DNA of 64,000 nucleotides from Pseudomonas siliginis (GTDB lineage: Bacteria; Pseudomonadota; Gammaproteobacteria; Pseudomonadales; Pseudomonadaceae). Positions 33,848 through 45,001 of the stretch are shown in pieces. Numbering within the stretch: the first letter of the stretch is position 1; every line of letters begins with the position of its first letter. Location of the stretch: positions 124,001 through 188,000 of the forward strand of contig NZ_JAHSTW010000002.1 of assembly GCF_019145195.1 (NCBI RefSeq), written 5' to 3'. The position numbers and the translations under genes were made by a program. A model generated the notes under the pieces. The model did not search any database and was not told the origin of the DNA. It saw nothing but the letters and a program-made list of their open reading frames with translations.

Positions 33848-35320
33848 ATGGCCCGTTTCGAACTGCAAAAACTCTACATCGATGGCGCGTACACCGACGC
33901 CGGCAGCGACGCCACCTTCGAAGCCATCAACCCGGCGAACGGTGAAGTCCTCGCACTGGTGCAACGTGCGACCAAAGACGACGTCGAGCGCGCCGTGGTC
34001 AGCGCCGAAAAGGGCCAGAAAATCTGGGCCGCGATGACCGCCATGGAGCGTTCGCGCATCCTGCGTCGCGCCGTCGACATCCTGCGCGAGCGCAACGATG
34101 AGCTGGCCGCGCTGGAAACCCTGGACACCGGCAAATCCTTCTCCGAAACCAAGTACGTCGACATCGTCACCGGCGCTGACGTGCTGGAATACTACGCAGG
34201 CCTGGTGCCCGCCATCGAAGGCGAGCAGATCCCGCTGCGTGACACCTCTTTCGTTTACACCCGTCGCGAACCGCTGGGCGTGGTCGCCGGTATCGGCGCG
34301 TGGAACTACCCGATCCAGATCGCCCTGTGGAAATCCGCTCCAGCCCTGGCGGCCGGTAACGCGATGATCTTCAAGCCAAGCGAAGTCACCTCGCTGACCA
34401 CTCTGAAACTGGCCGAGATCTACACCGAAGCCGGCGTGCCGAACGGCGTGTTCAACGTCCTGACCGGCAGCGGCCGCGAAGTCGGCACCTGGCTGACCGA
34501 GCACCCGCGCATCGAGAAAATCTCCTTCACCGGCGGCACCGACACCGGCAAGAAGGTGATGGCCAGCGCTTCGGCTTCGTCGCTCAAGGACGTGACCATG
34601 GAACTGGGCGGCAAGTCGCCGCTGATCATCTGCGACGACGCCGATCTCGATCGCGCCGCCGACACCGCGATGATGGCCAACTTCTACAGCTCCGGTCAGG
34701 TCTGCACCAACGGCACTCGCGTGTTCGTACCGGCGCACCTGAAAGCGGCGTTCGAGGCCAAGATCGTTGAGCGCGTTGCCCGCATCCGCGTTGGCAACCC
34801 GGAAGACGAAAACACCAACTTCGGCCCGCTGGTCAGCTTCCCGCACATGGAAAGCGTGTTGGCTTACATCGCCAAGGGTAAAGAAGAAGGCGCACGCGTA
34901 CTGTGTGGTGGCGGTCGACTGACCGACGGCGAATTCGCCAAAGGCGCGTTCGTGGCGCCAACCGTGTTCACCGACTGCACCGACGATATGACCATCGTCC
35001 GCGAAGAAATCTTCGGCCCGGTGATGGCGATCCTCTCCTACGAAACCGAAGAAGAAGTGATCCGCCGCGCCAACGACACCGACTTCGGCCTGGCCGCCGG
35101 TATCGTCACCAAAGACCTGAACCGCGCGCACCGCGTGATCCATCAACTGGAAGCCGGTATCTGCTGGATCAACGCCTGGGGCGAGTCCGACGCAAAAATG
35201 CCGGTCGGCGGCTACAAGCAGTCGGGTGTTGGCCGTGAGAACGGGATCAGCTCGCTCAATAACTTCACCCGCATCAAATCGGTACAGGTCGAGCTGGGCG
35301 ATTACGTCTCGGTGTTCTGA
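33848..35320 (+). CDS. betB: Betaine aldehyde dehydrogenase
   Basis: The 490-residue NAD(P)-dependent aldehyde dehydrogenase turns betaine aldehyde into glycine betaine. The catalytic Glu is in [10 protein letters not shown] and the nucleophile Cys in [14 protein letters not shown]. Typical segments [22 protein letters not shown] and [15 protein letters not shown] are present. The start at 33848 gives the standard BetB N-terminus [13 protein letters not shown]. Middle gene of betIBA. Confidence 0.96.
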   Translation: MARFELQKLYIDGAYTDAGSDATFEAINPANGEVLALVQRATKDDVERAVVSAEKGQKIWAAMTAMERSRILRRAVDILRERNDELAALETLDTGKSFSETKYVDIVTGADVLEYYAGLVPAIEGEQIPLRDTSFVYTRREPLGVVAGIGAWNYPIQIALWKSAPALAAGNAMIFKPSEVTSLTTLKLAEIYTEAGVPNGVFNVLTGSGREVGTWLTEHPRIEKISFTGGTDTGKKVMASASASSLKDVTMELGGKSPLIICDDADLDRAADTAMMANFYSSGQVCTNGTRVFVPAHLKAAFEAKIVERVARIRVGNPEDENTNFGPLVSFPHMESVLAYIAKGKEEGARVLCGGGRLTDGEFAKGAFVAPTVFTDCTDDMTIVREEIFGPVMAILSYETEEEVIRRANDTDFGLAAGIVTKDLNRAHRVIHQLEAGICWINAWGESDAKMPVGGYKQSGVGRENGISSLNNFTRIKSVQVELGDYVSVF

Positions 35321-35336
35321 TCAGCTAGCTGATCTG

Positions 35337-35459
35337 CTGCAAGCGGCAAGTTTCAAGCTGCAAGTAAAAGCAGTTTGGGGTTGCCGCCCTCCCCGATTTC
35401 GAAGCCACCGCTCGCTGCTTTTCCTTGCAGCTAGAAGCTAGTGGCTTGTAGCTCCCGCA
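35337..35459. repeat. Inverted repeat of the gcaagcttgcagctt type between betB and betA
   Basis: gcaagcggcaagtttcaagc at the left and gcagctagaagctagtggct at the right form an imperfect inverted pair. A similar element lies at 47176-47242. Confidence 0.6.
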
Positions 35460-35468
35460 GGAGAATTT

Positions 35469-37172
35469 ATGACTCAAGAATACGACTACATCATCATAGG
35501 CGCCGGCTCTGCAGGTAACACACTTGCCACCCGTCTGACTGAAGACGAAGGCGTCACCGTTCTGTTGCTCGAAGCCGGGGGGCCGGACTACCGCCTCGAC
35601 TTTCGTACCCAGATGCCCGCTGCGCTGGCCTTCCCGCTGCAGGGTCGTCGCTACAACTGGGCCTACGAAACCGATCCAGAGCCGCACATGGACGGTCGCC
35701 GGATGGAATGCGGTCGCGGCAAAGGCCTTGGCGGCTCTTCGCTGATCAATGGCATGTGCTACATCCGTGGCAACGCGATGGACTACGACGGCTGGGCGAA
35801 ACTGCCGGGCCTGGAAGACTGGTCGTACCTCGATTGCCTGCCGTATTTCCGCAAAGCCGAAACCCGTGACATCGGCCCGAACGATTACCACGGTGGCGAC
35901 GGCCCGGTCAGCGTGACCACACCGAAAGCCGGCAACAACCCGCTGTTCCACGCCATGGTTGAAGCCGGCGTGCAGGCCGGTTACCCGCGTACCGAAGACC
36001 TCAACGGTTACCAGCAGGAAGGCTTCGGCCCGATGGACCGCACCGTGACGCCGAACGGCCGCCGTGCTTCCACCGCGCGTGGCTACCTCGACATCGCCAA
36101 AAAACGCTCGACCCTGACCATCGTCACCCACGCCCTGACCGACAAGATTCTCTTTGAAGGCAAGCGCGCGGTCGGCGTGCGTTACCTGATCGGTGACGCC
36201 GAAGAGCGCGTGGAAGCCAAGGCGCGCAAGGAAGTCCTGCTGTGCTCCGGCGCCATCGCTTCGCCGCAGATTCTGCAGCGCTCCGGTGTCGGCCCGGCGA
36301 AACTGCTGGAAAGCCTCGACATCCCGGTGGTCCACGATCTGCCGGGCGTCGGTGAAAACCTGCAGGATCACCTCGAGCTGTACCTGCAATACGCCTGCAC
36401 CCAACCGGTTTCGCTGTACCCGTCACTGCTCTGGTACAACCAGCCAGCGATCGGTGCCGAGTGGCTGTTCAACGGCACCGGCATCGGCGCCAGCAACCAG
36501 TTCGAGGCCGGCGGTTTCATTCGTTCGCGTCCGGAATTCGAATGGCCGAACATCCAGTACCACTTCCTGCCGGTGGCGATTAACTACAACGGTAGCAACG
36601 GTGTGAAAGAGCACGGTTTCCAAGCGCACATGGGTTCCATGCGTTCGCCGAGCCGTGGTCGCATCCAGGTCAAATCCAAGGACCCGCGCCAGCACCCGAG
36701 CATCCTCTTCAACTACATGGCCACCGAGCAGGACTGGCAGGAATTTCGCGACGGCATCCGCCTGACCCGCGAAATCATGCAGCAACCGGCACTCGATCAA
36801 TACCGTGGTCGTGAAATCAGCCCGGGCATCGACGTGCAAACCGATGAGCAGCTCGACAAGTTCATCCGCGAGCACGCCGAAACCGCGTTCCACCCGTCCT
36901 GCTCGTGCAAGATGGGCACCGACGAGATGGCCGTGGTCGATGGCGAAGGCCGCGTGCACGGCATGCAGAGCCTGCGCGTGGTCGATGCCTCGATCATGCC
37001 GATCATTACCACCGGTAACCTCAACGCACCGACGATCATGATGGCCGAGAAAATCGCCGACAAGATCCGCGGCCGCAAGCCGCTGCCGCGCAGCACCGCT
37101 GCTTATTACGTCGCGAACGGCGCACCGGTCAAAGGCAAGCCAATGCGGGATATCACCCCGGTTACGCAGTAA
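35469..37172 (+). CDS. betA: Choline dehydrogenase
   Basis: The 567-residue GMC-family FAD enzyme oxidises choline to betaine aldehyde, probably at the inner face of the membrane with the quinone pool as acceptor. The FAD motif [17 protein letters not shown] is at the N-terminus. The GMC signature is [15 protein letters not shown], and the C-terminal active-site region includes [10 protein letters not shown] and [25 protein letters not shown] precedes the ATG. Last gene of the bet operon. Confidence 0.96.
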   Translation: MTQEYDYIIIGAGSAGNTLATRLTEDEGVTVLLLEAGGPDYRLDFRTQMPAALAFPLQGRRYNWAYETDPEPHMDGRRMECGRGKGLGGSSLINGMCYIRGNAMDYDGWAKLPGLEDWSYLDCLPYFRKAETRDIGPNDYHGGDGPVSVTTPKAGNNPLFHAMVEAGVQAGYPRTEDLNGYQQEGFGPMDRTVTPNGRRASTARGYLDIAKKRSTLTIVTHALTDKILFEGKRAVGVRYLIGDAEERVEAKARKEVLLCSGAIASPQILQRSGVGPAKLLESLDIPVVHDLPGVGENLQDHLELYLQYACTQPVSLYPSLLWYNQPAIGAEWLFNGTGIGASNQFEAGGFIRSRPEFEWPNIQYHFLPVAINYNGSNGVKEHGFQAHMGSMRSPSRGRIQVKSKDPRQHPSILFNYMATEQDWQEFRDGIRLTREIMQQPALDQYRGREISPGIDVQTDEQLDKFIREHAETAFHPSCSCKMGTDEMAVVDGEGRVHGMQSLRVVDASIMPIITTGNLNAPTIMMAEKIADKIRGRKPLPRSTAAYYVANGAPVKGKPMRDITPVTQ

Positions 37173-37194
37173 GTCGTAGTACCGAGGCGCGGCC

Positions 37195-37267
37195 TTCGCG
37201 AGGCTCGCTCCCACACTGGATCTGTGGCATTCACAAATCCCCTGTGGGAGCGAGCCTGCTCGCGAAG
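37195..37267. repeat. REP pair, left copy with a 4-base deletion
   Basis: The left copy reads ttcgcgaggctcgctcccac (lacking the gcag of the usual cgcgagcaggctcgc). The right copy is complete. Confidence 0.75.
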
Positions 37268-37430
37268 AGGCCCTCACAGCAACACACACTTCCCCGCTGC
37301 ACAGTAAATCCCCCTACACCCCCTCTTCACTTGATCCTACCCCCACGCAGGCCTACTCTAGACCTCGCGCAACCGTTTCACCCCTCCCCGCTGTCGCCAT
37401 GCCGCTACTCCATTACAAGGAGGTTCCCGA

Positions 37431-38873
37431 ATGTTCGATTTCCACCCCCAGCTCAAGCAGCGCTTTGCTGCCTTGCGCACGGGCGCTGAATTTTTTTCCC
37501 TGCGGTATGTGCGCGAGTCCGGGCAGTTTCTGTCGGTGCGCAAGAACGTCGCCGAACCGCCGAGCCTGAGCCGCGATGAAGGGGCGATGCTCACCGTGCG
37601 CGTCAATGGCGTCGAAGCCTATGCGGCGACCAATGACCTCTCGCAACAAGGCCTGCAAGCCGCCCTCGACCGCGCCGAGCAACAGGCCCGCCGGCTCAAG
37701 CCGCACGCCTTGCTCGATCTGCGCGAGCAGCCGCTTTCCAGCGACCGCGCTGATTATTTTTCACCCAATCTCGAACAGCCCTTCCCGTCCCTGAGCGAAT
37801 GCTTCGATCTGCTCGGCGCGGAATCCGCCTCGGTGCCCAAGGATGAACGCCTGGTCAATTGGCAGGTGAGCATCGGCATCACTAACGTCGAGCAGATCTA
37901 CCTGAGCAGCGCCGGCGCCGAATTGCGCCAGGCCCAGCGCTTCGTTTATCCGAGCCTCGACGTCACTGCCTACGACGGCAACGACAGCCAGACCCGCAGC
38001 CTCGGCCGCGAGAACTTCGGCCAGCAGGGTGGCGCCGATGTCATCAGCCGTTGCGGCCTGGTCGGCGCCGGCCCGCAAGTCGCCGATCAGGCCCTGCAAC
38101 TGCTGCTTGCGCCGAACACCCCGCAAGGCCCGCGCGACCTGCTGCTGATGCCCGATCAGATGATGCTGCAGATCCACGAGTCCATCGGTCATCCGCTGGA
38201 GCTCGACCGCATCCTCGGCGATGAGCGCAATTACGCCGGCACCAGTTTCGTCAAGACCAGCGATTTCGGCAGCCTGCAATACGGCTCGAATTTGCTCAAC
38301 GTGACTTTCGACCCCGGCATCCCGGAAGAACTCGCCAGCTACGGCCATGACGACGACGGCACTGCGGCGAGCAAACAATTCTTGATCCGCGACGGCCTGT
38401 TGCTGCGCCCATTGGGTGGGGCACTGTCGCAGTATCGTGCCGGCCTCGAAGGCGTTGCCAACAGCCGCGCCTGCGGCTGGAACCGGCCACCGATCGACCG
38501 CATGGCCAACCTCAACATCGAGCCGGGCGATCAGACGCTGGAGCAGATGATCGGCGGTATCGAGCACGGCATTCTGATGAGCACCAACCGTTCGTGGTCG
38601 ATCGACGACGCGCGCAACAAATTCCAGTTCGGCTGCGAATGGGGCCAGTTGATCGAGCATGGTGAACTTAAAGGCGTGGTGAAAAATCCCAACTACCGGG
38701 CCATTTCCGCGCACTTCTGGAAGAGCCTGCGCGCCGTCGGCGATGCCAACACCGTCAAGGTGCTGGGCACGCCGAACTGCGGCAAGGGCGAACCGAACCA
38801 GGTGATTCGCGTCGGCCATGCTTCGCCGGCCTGCGTATTCAGCAACATTGATGTGTTTGGGGGAGACGCCTGA
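37431..38873 (+). CDS. TldD/PmbA family protein (metalloprotease-like subunit)
   Basis: The 480-residue protein resembles TldD. The zinc motif HESIGH in MLQIHESIGHPLELDRILGDE (about residues 246-251) matches the HExxxH of TldD. Further typical blocks are GTSFVKTSDFGSLQYGSNLLNVTFDPG and a C-terminal VGHASPACVFSN. It is distinct from housekeeping tldD and forms a two-gene unit with the next gene (one-base overlap). TldD/TldE complexes degrade unfolded peptides and process some peptide natural products; the substrate here is unknown. Confidence 0.88.
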   Translation: MFDFHPQLKQRFAALRTGAEFFSLRYVRESGQFLSVRKNVAEPPSLSRDEGAMLTVRVNGVEAYAATNDLSQQGLQAALDRAEQQARRLKPHALLDLREQPLSSDRADYFSPNLEQPFPSLSECFDLLGAESASVPKDERLVNWQVSIGITNVEQIYLSSAGAELRQAQRFVYPSLDVTAYDGNDSQTRSLGRENFGQQGGADVISRCGLVGAGPQVADQALQLLLAPNTPQGPRDLLLMPDQMMLQIHESIGHPLELDRILGDERNYAGTSFVKTSDFGSLQYGSNLLNVTFDPGIPEELASYGHDDDGTAASKQFLIRDGLLLRPLGGALSQYRAGLEGVANSRACGWNRPPIDRMANLNIEPGDQTLEQMIGGIEHGILMSTNRSWSIDDARNKFQFGCEWGQLIEHGELKGVVKNPNYRAISAHFWKSLRAVGDANTVKVLGTPNCGKGEPNQVIRVGHASPACVFSNIDVFGGDA

Positions 38874-40210
38874 TGAGCATTTCGAAGCGTCAGTCCGACG
38901 CCTTCAAGGTCATGGTCAACTGGCTGCGCGACAGCGTGCGCGAGCCGGAACAGTTCACGCTCAGCTACGCCGCCGAAGCCTCGGCGTTCGTGCGCTTCAA
39001 TCACGCCAAGGTGCGCCAGGCCGGGCAAGTACAGCAGGCCAACATCGGCCTGAAACTGATCGACGACGGTCGCCACGCCGACCTGCAGATCACCTTGTCC
39101 GGGGATCAGGAAGCCGATCTGCAACGGCTCGCCGAGGGCCTGCAACAACTGCGCGAAACCCTGCCGCTGCTGCCGCAGGATCCGTACCTGCTGCTCAATC
39201 ACAACAGCTGGCAGAGCACGCATGTACAAGCGCATCCGCTGCCGGACACCGAAGATGTCGTCGGGCAAATCTGCGCCGCCGCTGAAGGTCTCGATCTGGT
39301 CGGTTTTTATGCTGCCGGTCCGATCAGCCGTGGCTTCGCCAGCTCCGCTGGTGCGTTCGGCTGGCATGAAGCCAACAGCTTCAATTTCGATTTCAGCCTG
39401 TTCCACGAAAACGGCGAAGCGGTGAAGGCCAGCTATGCCGGCCACGATTGGAGCGACGAGGGCTTCGCCCGGCGTTTCGCCCAAGCACGCGAACAGCTTG
39501 AGTTTCTCGGCCGACCGTTACGCACCCTGGCACCGGGGCAGTACCGCGCCTATCTGGCACCGGCGGCACTGGAAGAAATCATGGGCATGCTCAGTTGGGG
39601 CGGGTTCTCGGCGCAATCGATCGCCAGCAAGAGCAGTCCGTTGCAGAAACTCTACGTCGGCGATCAGGCGTTCAGTCCGCTGGTGTCGCTGGATGAGAAA
39701 GTCAGCGAATCCCTGAGCCCGGCGTTTTCCGCCGAGGGTTATCCGCGCAGCGATCTGCGTCTGATCATCGAAGGCCGGGCCGGTGATCAACTGGTCGGCT
39801 CGCGCAGCGCCGCCGAATATGGTCTGGCGGCGAACGGCGCGGGCGGCGGCGAGATGCCCAGTGCGTTGAACATGGCCGCCGGTGATCTGTCGCAGCAAGA
39901 GATCCTCAAGCAGTTGGGCACCGGGCTGTACATCAGCAACCTGTGGTACCTGAACTACTCGGATCAACCGGCGGCGCGCATGACCGGCATGACCCGTTTC
40001 GCGACCTTCTGGGTCGAGAACGGCGAAATCCAGGCGCCGGTCAGCACCATGCGCTTTGATGATAGCGCCTACAACCTGCTCGGTTCGCAGTTGGAGGCAC
40101 TGACCACCGAGCGTGAGCTGCTGCTCTCGGCGAGTACGTACAGCCAGCGCAATACCTCGTCATCGCTGTTGCCGGGGGCGCTGGTCAGCCGACTCACGCT
40201 GACGCTGTAA
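38873..40210 (+). CDS. TldE/PmbA-like partner subunit
   Basis: The 445-residue protein is of the TldE/PmbA type. It lacks the HExxxH motif of its upstream partner. It contains GFYAAGPISRGFASSAGAFGW and LYISNLWYLNYSDQPAARMTGMTRFATFWVENGEI, typical of the barrel domain. The ATG overlaps the preceding stop (TGATG), which indicates coupled translation and a heterodimer. The genomic context gives no substrate. Confidence 0.87.
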   Translation: MSISKRQSDAFKVMVNWLRDSVREPEQFTLSYAAEASAFVRFNHAKVRQAGQVQQANIGLKLIDDGRHADLQITLSGDQEADLQRLAEGLQQLRETLPLLPQDPYLLLNHNSWQSTHVQAHPLPDTEDVVGQICAAAEGLDLVGFYAAGPISRGFASSAGAFGWHEANSFNFDFSLFHENGEAVKASYAGHDWSDEGFARRFAQAREQLEFLGRPLRTLAPGQYRAYLAPAALEEIMGMLSWGGFSAQSIASKSSPLQKLYVGDQAFSPLVSLDEKVSESLSPAFSAEGYPRSDLRLIIEGRAGDQLVGSRSAAEYGLAANGAGGGEMPSALNMAAGDLSQQEILKQLGTGLYISNLWYLNYSDQPAARMTGMTRFATFWVENGEIQAPVSTMRFDDSAYNLLGSQLEALTTERELLLSASTYSQRNTSSSLLPGALVSRLTLTL

Positions 40211-40220
40211 ATGCAAAACC

Positions 40221-40310
40221 TGTGGGAGCGAGCCTGCTCGCGAAAGCGGTAGATCAATCGACATCAATGTTGAATGAAATGGCCTCTTCGCGAGCAGGCT
40301 CGCTCCCACA
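40221..40310. repeat. REP pair
   Basis: Inverted tgtgggagcgagcctgctcg copies after the TldE-like gene. Confidence 0.85.
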
Positions 40311-40354
40311 CTGACCGCGCTCGACTCTGAATATGCACTGACACAAGAGGTTCC

Positions 40355-41782
40355 ATGCCCAACCGCCCGCCTCTCGACGCCATCACCGCCCGCTGGTTGC
40401 CGTGGGTCGTCGCCATTGCGTTCTTCATGCAGTCCCTCGACGGGACCATCCTCAATACCGCGCTGCCGGCCATGGCCAGCGATCTGGCCGAAGACCCGTT
40501 GCGCATGCAGGGTGTGATCATCGCCTACATGCTCACCGTGGCCCTGCTGATCCCGGCCTCCGGCTGGATCGCAGACCGCTTCGGCACCAAGAAAATCTTC
40601 TTCGGCGCGATTCTGCTGTTCAGCTTGGGCTCGCTGCTCTGCGCGTTATCCAGCAGCCTGAGCATGCTTATCGGCGCACGGGTGATTCAGGGCCTCGGCG
40701 GTGCGCTGATGTTGCCGGTCGGGCGGCTGGTGGTGCTGCGTGCCTACCCGCGCTCGGAACTGGTGCGGATCATGGGTTTCATCACCATTCCCGGCCTGCT
40801 CGGCCCGCTGATCGGCCCGACCATGGGCGGCTGGATGGTGGAATACGTGACGTGGCACTGGATCTTCCTGATCAATCTGCCGGTCGGGGTGATCGGTTGC
40901 TACGCGGTGTGGAAATTCATCCCCGACCTGCGCGGCACGGAGCGCACGCGCTTCGATAGCCTCGGTTTTCTGTTGTTCGGCGCAGCGATGATCCTCATCA
41001 CCATTGCCATGGAAGGCCTTGGCGAACTGCACCTGCCGCACTTGCGGGTAATGTTGCTGCTGTTCGCCGGCATGGCCTGTCTGGCGGCGTACTGGCTGCG
41101 CGCCGGGCACATCGAAAACCCGTTGTTCGCGCCGTCATTGTTCAAGACCCGCACGTTTGCCGTGGGCATTCTCGGCAACCTGTTCGCGCGACTGGGCAGC
41201 GGCGCCCTGCCGTTTCTGGTACCGCTACTGCTGCAAGTCGCGTTGGGTTACTCGCCGTCGCAAGCCGGGATGAGCATGTTGCCGCTGGCCGCTGCGGCGA
41301 TGGTCGCCAAGTGGGTCGCGCGGCCGCTGATCGAACGCCTCGGCTATCGCATCGTCCTCACCGGCAACACCCTGGCGCTGGGGATCATGCTGGCGAGCAT
41401 GGGCCTGGTCAGCGAGCAGACGCCGTACTGGCTGCTGCTGTGCCTGCTAGCCGTGCTGGGTGCGATCAACTCGCTGCAATTCACCGCGATGAATACGGTG
41501 ACGCTGATCGACCTCGACGATGCCAGCGCCAGCAGCGGCAACAGTCTGCTGTCGGTGGTCGCGCAGTTGTCGCTGAGCCTCGGCGTGGCTTGCGCCGGTG
41601 CGCTGCTCGGCGGCTTCACTGCGAAGGTCGGCAACGATGGCGTGGAAACCGTACTCGGCGCGTTCCAGCTGACCTTCGTCACGGTCGGCGTGATGGCGAT
41701 GCTGGCGGCGACGATCTTTTCGCAACTGTCCAAGGAAGACGGGCGCCGGGCGAAACGGCCGCAGGAGCACATCGAACACTGA
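40355..41782 (+). CDS. MFS multidrug exporter of the DHA2 type (MdtD-like)
   Basis: The 475-residue inner-membrane protein has about fourteen hydrophobic segments. Motif D1/A landmarks are FFMQSLDGTILNTALPAMA and GWIADRFGTKKIFF. RVIQGLGGALMLPVGRLVVLR is the antiporter motif C region of the EmrB/QacA group. It probably expels organic compounds in exchange for protons; substrates cannot be told from sequence. It stands alone, with no membrane-fusion partner next to it. Confidence 0.85.
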   Translation: MPNRPPLDAITARWLPWVVAIAFFMQSLDGTILNTALPAMASDLAEDPLRMQGVIIAYMLTVALLIPASGWIADRFGTKKIFFGAILLFSLGSLLCALSSSLSMLIGARVIQGLGGALMLPVGRLVVLRAYPRSELVRIMGFITIPGLLGPLIGPTMGGWMVEYVTWHWIFLINLPVGVIGCYAVWKFIPDLRGTERTRFDSLGFLLFGAAMILITIAMEGLGELHLPHLRVMLLLFAGMACLAAYWLRAGHIENPLFAPSLFKTRTFAVGILGNLFARLGSGALPFLVPLLLQVALGYSPSQAGMSMLPLAAAAMVAKWVARPLIERLGYRIVLTGNTLALGIMLASMGLVSEQTPYWLLLCLLAVLGAINSLQFTAMNTVTLIDLDDASASSGNSLLSVVAQLSLSLGVACAGALLGGFTAKVGNDGVETVLGAFQLTFVTVGVMAMLAATIFSQLSKEDGRRAKRPQEHIEH

Positions 41783-41801
41783 TGTGTGGGGGGGAGAGCT
41801 C

Positions 41802-41973
41802 TGTGGCGAGGGGATTTATCCCCGCTGGGTTGCGCAGCAGCCCCAAAAAGGTTGGATGCGGTCAGCCGGATGAATCGAGGTGGCAGGTATTGGGGGTGCT
41901 GCGCACCCCATCGGGGATAAATCCCCTCGCCACAGATAAATCCCCTCGCCACAGATAAATCCCCTCGCCACAG
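41802..41973. repeat. Inverted repeat with a 19-bp triplication at its right end
   Basis: tgtggcgaggggatttatcc at the left is answered at the right by gataaatcccctcgccaca three times in tandem (41916, 41935, 41954). Same family as at 20310 and 30564. Confidence 0.85.
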
Positions 41974-42075
41974 GTAATCCCTGCCTCGGGTTCAATCGCT
42001 GTTCGTCCAGAACTGTCGAGGAAACTGGCAAGGGGCTGCTACACTGCGCGACATTTTGTTTTGCAGGCCAGTCCC

Positions 42076-43461
<1,386 letters not shown>

Positions 43462-43464
43462 CCT

Positions 43465-43573
43465 GATCGTTCCCACGCTCTGCGTGGGAATGCATCCCGT
43501 GACGCTCCGCGTCACAAAACAACGGACGCAGAGCGTCCATGGCGGCATTCCCACGCAGAGCGTGGGAACGATC
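43465..43573. repeat. REP/BIME of the RAYT-linked family
   Basis: gatcgttcccacgctctgcg through gcgtgggaacgatc, between dbpA and the flavoprotein gene. Confidence 0.85.
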
Positions 43574-43592
43574 ATTGTGTGAGGACACCGTT

Positions 43593-44771
43593 TTGCGCTC
43601 TACCGAAGTCGTGATCATTGGCGCTGGCGCCGCCGGCTTGATGTGTGCCCTGACCGCCGCCGGGCGCGGGCGTCAGGTGTTGCTGCTCGACCACGCGAAC
43701 AAGGCCGGCAAGAAAATCCTCATGTCCGGCGGCGGTCGCTGTAATTTCACCAACATGTACACCGAACCGAGCAATTTCCTCTCGCAAAATCCGCATTTCT
43801 GCAAATCGGCGCTGGCGCGTTACACCCAGTGGGATTTCATCGGCCTGGTCGGCAAACATGGCGTGCCGTACCACGAGAAGAAACTCGGCCAACTGTTTTG
43901 CGATAACAAATCCAGCGACATCCTCGGCATGCTCCTTGATGAATGCGATCAGGCCGGCGTCGAGCTGCACCTGGACACCTCGATCCAGACCATCGAAAAA
44001 ACCGACAGCGGTTATCTGCTCGACACCACACTCGGCCAGGTCCAGTGCCAATCGCTGGTGATCGCCACCGGCGGGCTATCGATTCCGACCCTGGGCGCCA
44101 CCGGTTTCGGTTATCAAGTCGCCAAACAGTTCGGCCATGAACTGCTGCCGACCCGCGCCGGGCTGGTGCCGTTCACCATTACCGACCAGCTCAAGGAGTT
44201 GTGCACAGAGCTGTCCGGCACCTCGGTGGATTGTCTGGTCAGCTGCAATGATCAGAGCTTTCGCGAGAACATTCTGTTCACTCACCGTGGCCTCAGCGGC
44301 CCGGCGATTCTGCAGATTTCCTCGTTCTGGGAGTCTGGCGATACGGTAGAGATCAACCTGCTGCCGGATCACGACGCGGCGAGCTGGTTGCAACAGCAAG
44401 TCGCCGAGCGTCCGAACAGCGAGCTGAAGACTTTACTTGGCGAGATCTTCACCAAGAAGATGGCCAATCTGCTGGCGGACAACTGGTTTGTCTCCAAACC
44501 GATGAAGCAGTACACCCATGCTGAACTGGCGGAGATTGCCGAGAAACTCGGCAGCTGGAAGGTTGTGCCGGCGGGAACTGAAGGCTATCGCACGGCTGAG
44601 GTGACCCTGGGCGGCGTCGACACCCGCGAGGTGTCGTCGAAGACCATGGAGTCGCTGAAAAGCCCCGGCCTGTACTTCATTGGTGAAGTGCTCGACGTCA
44701 CCGGGCACCTGGGCGGCTTCAATTTCCAGTGGGCCTGGGCCTCTGGTTACGCCGCCGCGCAGTACGTTTAA
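43593..44771 (+). CDS. HI0933/YhiN-type FAD-dependent oxidoreductase
   Basis: The 392-residue flavoprotein has the dinucleotide motif VVIIGAGAAGLMCALTAAGRG at the N-terminus, followed by MSGGGRCNFTN and a C-terminal TLGGVDTREVSSKTMESL and LYFIGEVLDVTGHLGGFNFQWAWASG, all typical of the HI0933 family. The substrate is unknown. The start is a TTG at 43593 with GAGGA seven bases upstream; an in-frame ATG upstream lies inside the REP and would add unrelated residues. Confidence 0.88.
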   Translation: MRSTEVVIIGAGAAGLMCALTAAGRGRQVLLLDHANKAGKKILMSGGGRCNFTNMYTEPSNFLSQNPHFCKSALARYTQWDFIGLVGKHGVPYHEKKLGQLFCDNKSSDILGMLLDECDQAGVELHLDTSIQTIEKTDSGYLLDTTLGQVQCQSLVIATGGLSIPTLGATGFGYQVAKQFGHELLPTRAGLVPFTITDQLKELCTELSGTSVDCLVSCNDQSFRENILFTHRGLSGPAILQISSFWESGDTVEINLLPDHDAASWLQQQVAERPNSELKTLLGEIFTKKMANLLADNWFVSKPMKQYTHAELAEIAEKLGSWKVVPAGTEGYRTAEVTLGGVDTREVSSKTMESLKSPGLYFIGEVLDVTGHLGGFNFQWAWASGYAAAQYV

Positions 44772-44793
44772 CTCAAGGCCAGATACAAAACCC

Positions 44794-44883
44794 TGTGGGA
44801 GCGAGCCTGCTCGCGAATGCGGTGTACCAGTCGACATCAATGTTGAATGACACTCCGCTTTCGCGAGCAGGCTCGCTCCCACA
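44794..44883. repeat. REP pair
   Basis: Inverted tgtgggagcgagcctgctcg copies upstream of yccS. Confidence 0.85.
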
Positions 44884-45001
44884 ATGGTTTGTGGTGTAAG
44901 TAAAAGGAACACTTTTTGCTGTCAGATGTGCTCGGCGCCATTGCGTCGGCGCCATTACTGGCTCAATTTAGCGGCATCGCCTCGGAAGGCCTTCGCACTT
45001 C

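Noticed and set aside
41916..41972. Possible CRISPR-like array
   Set aside because: The three 19-bp units are directly adjacent with no spacers and no cas genes nearby; this is tandem slippage in an interspersed repeat.
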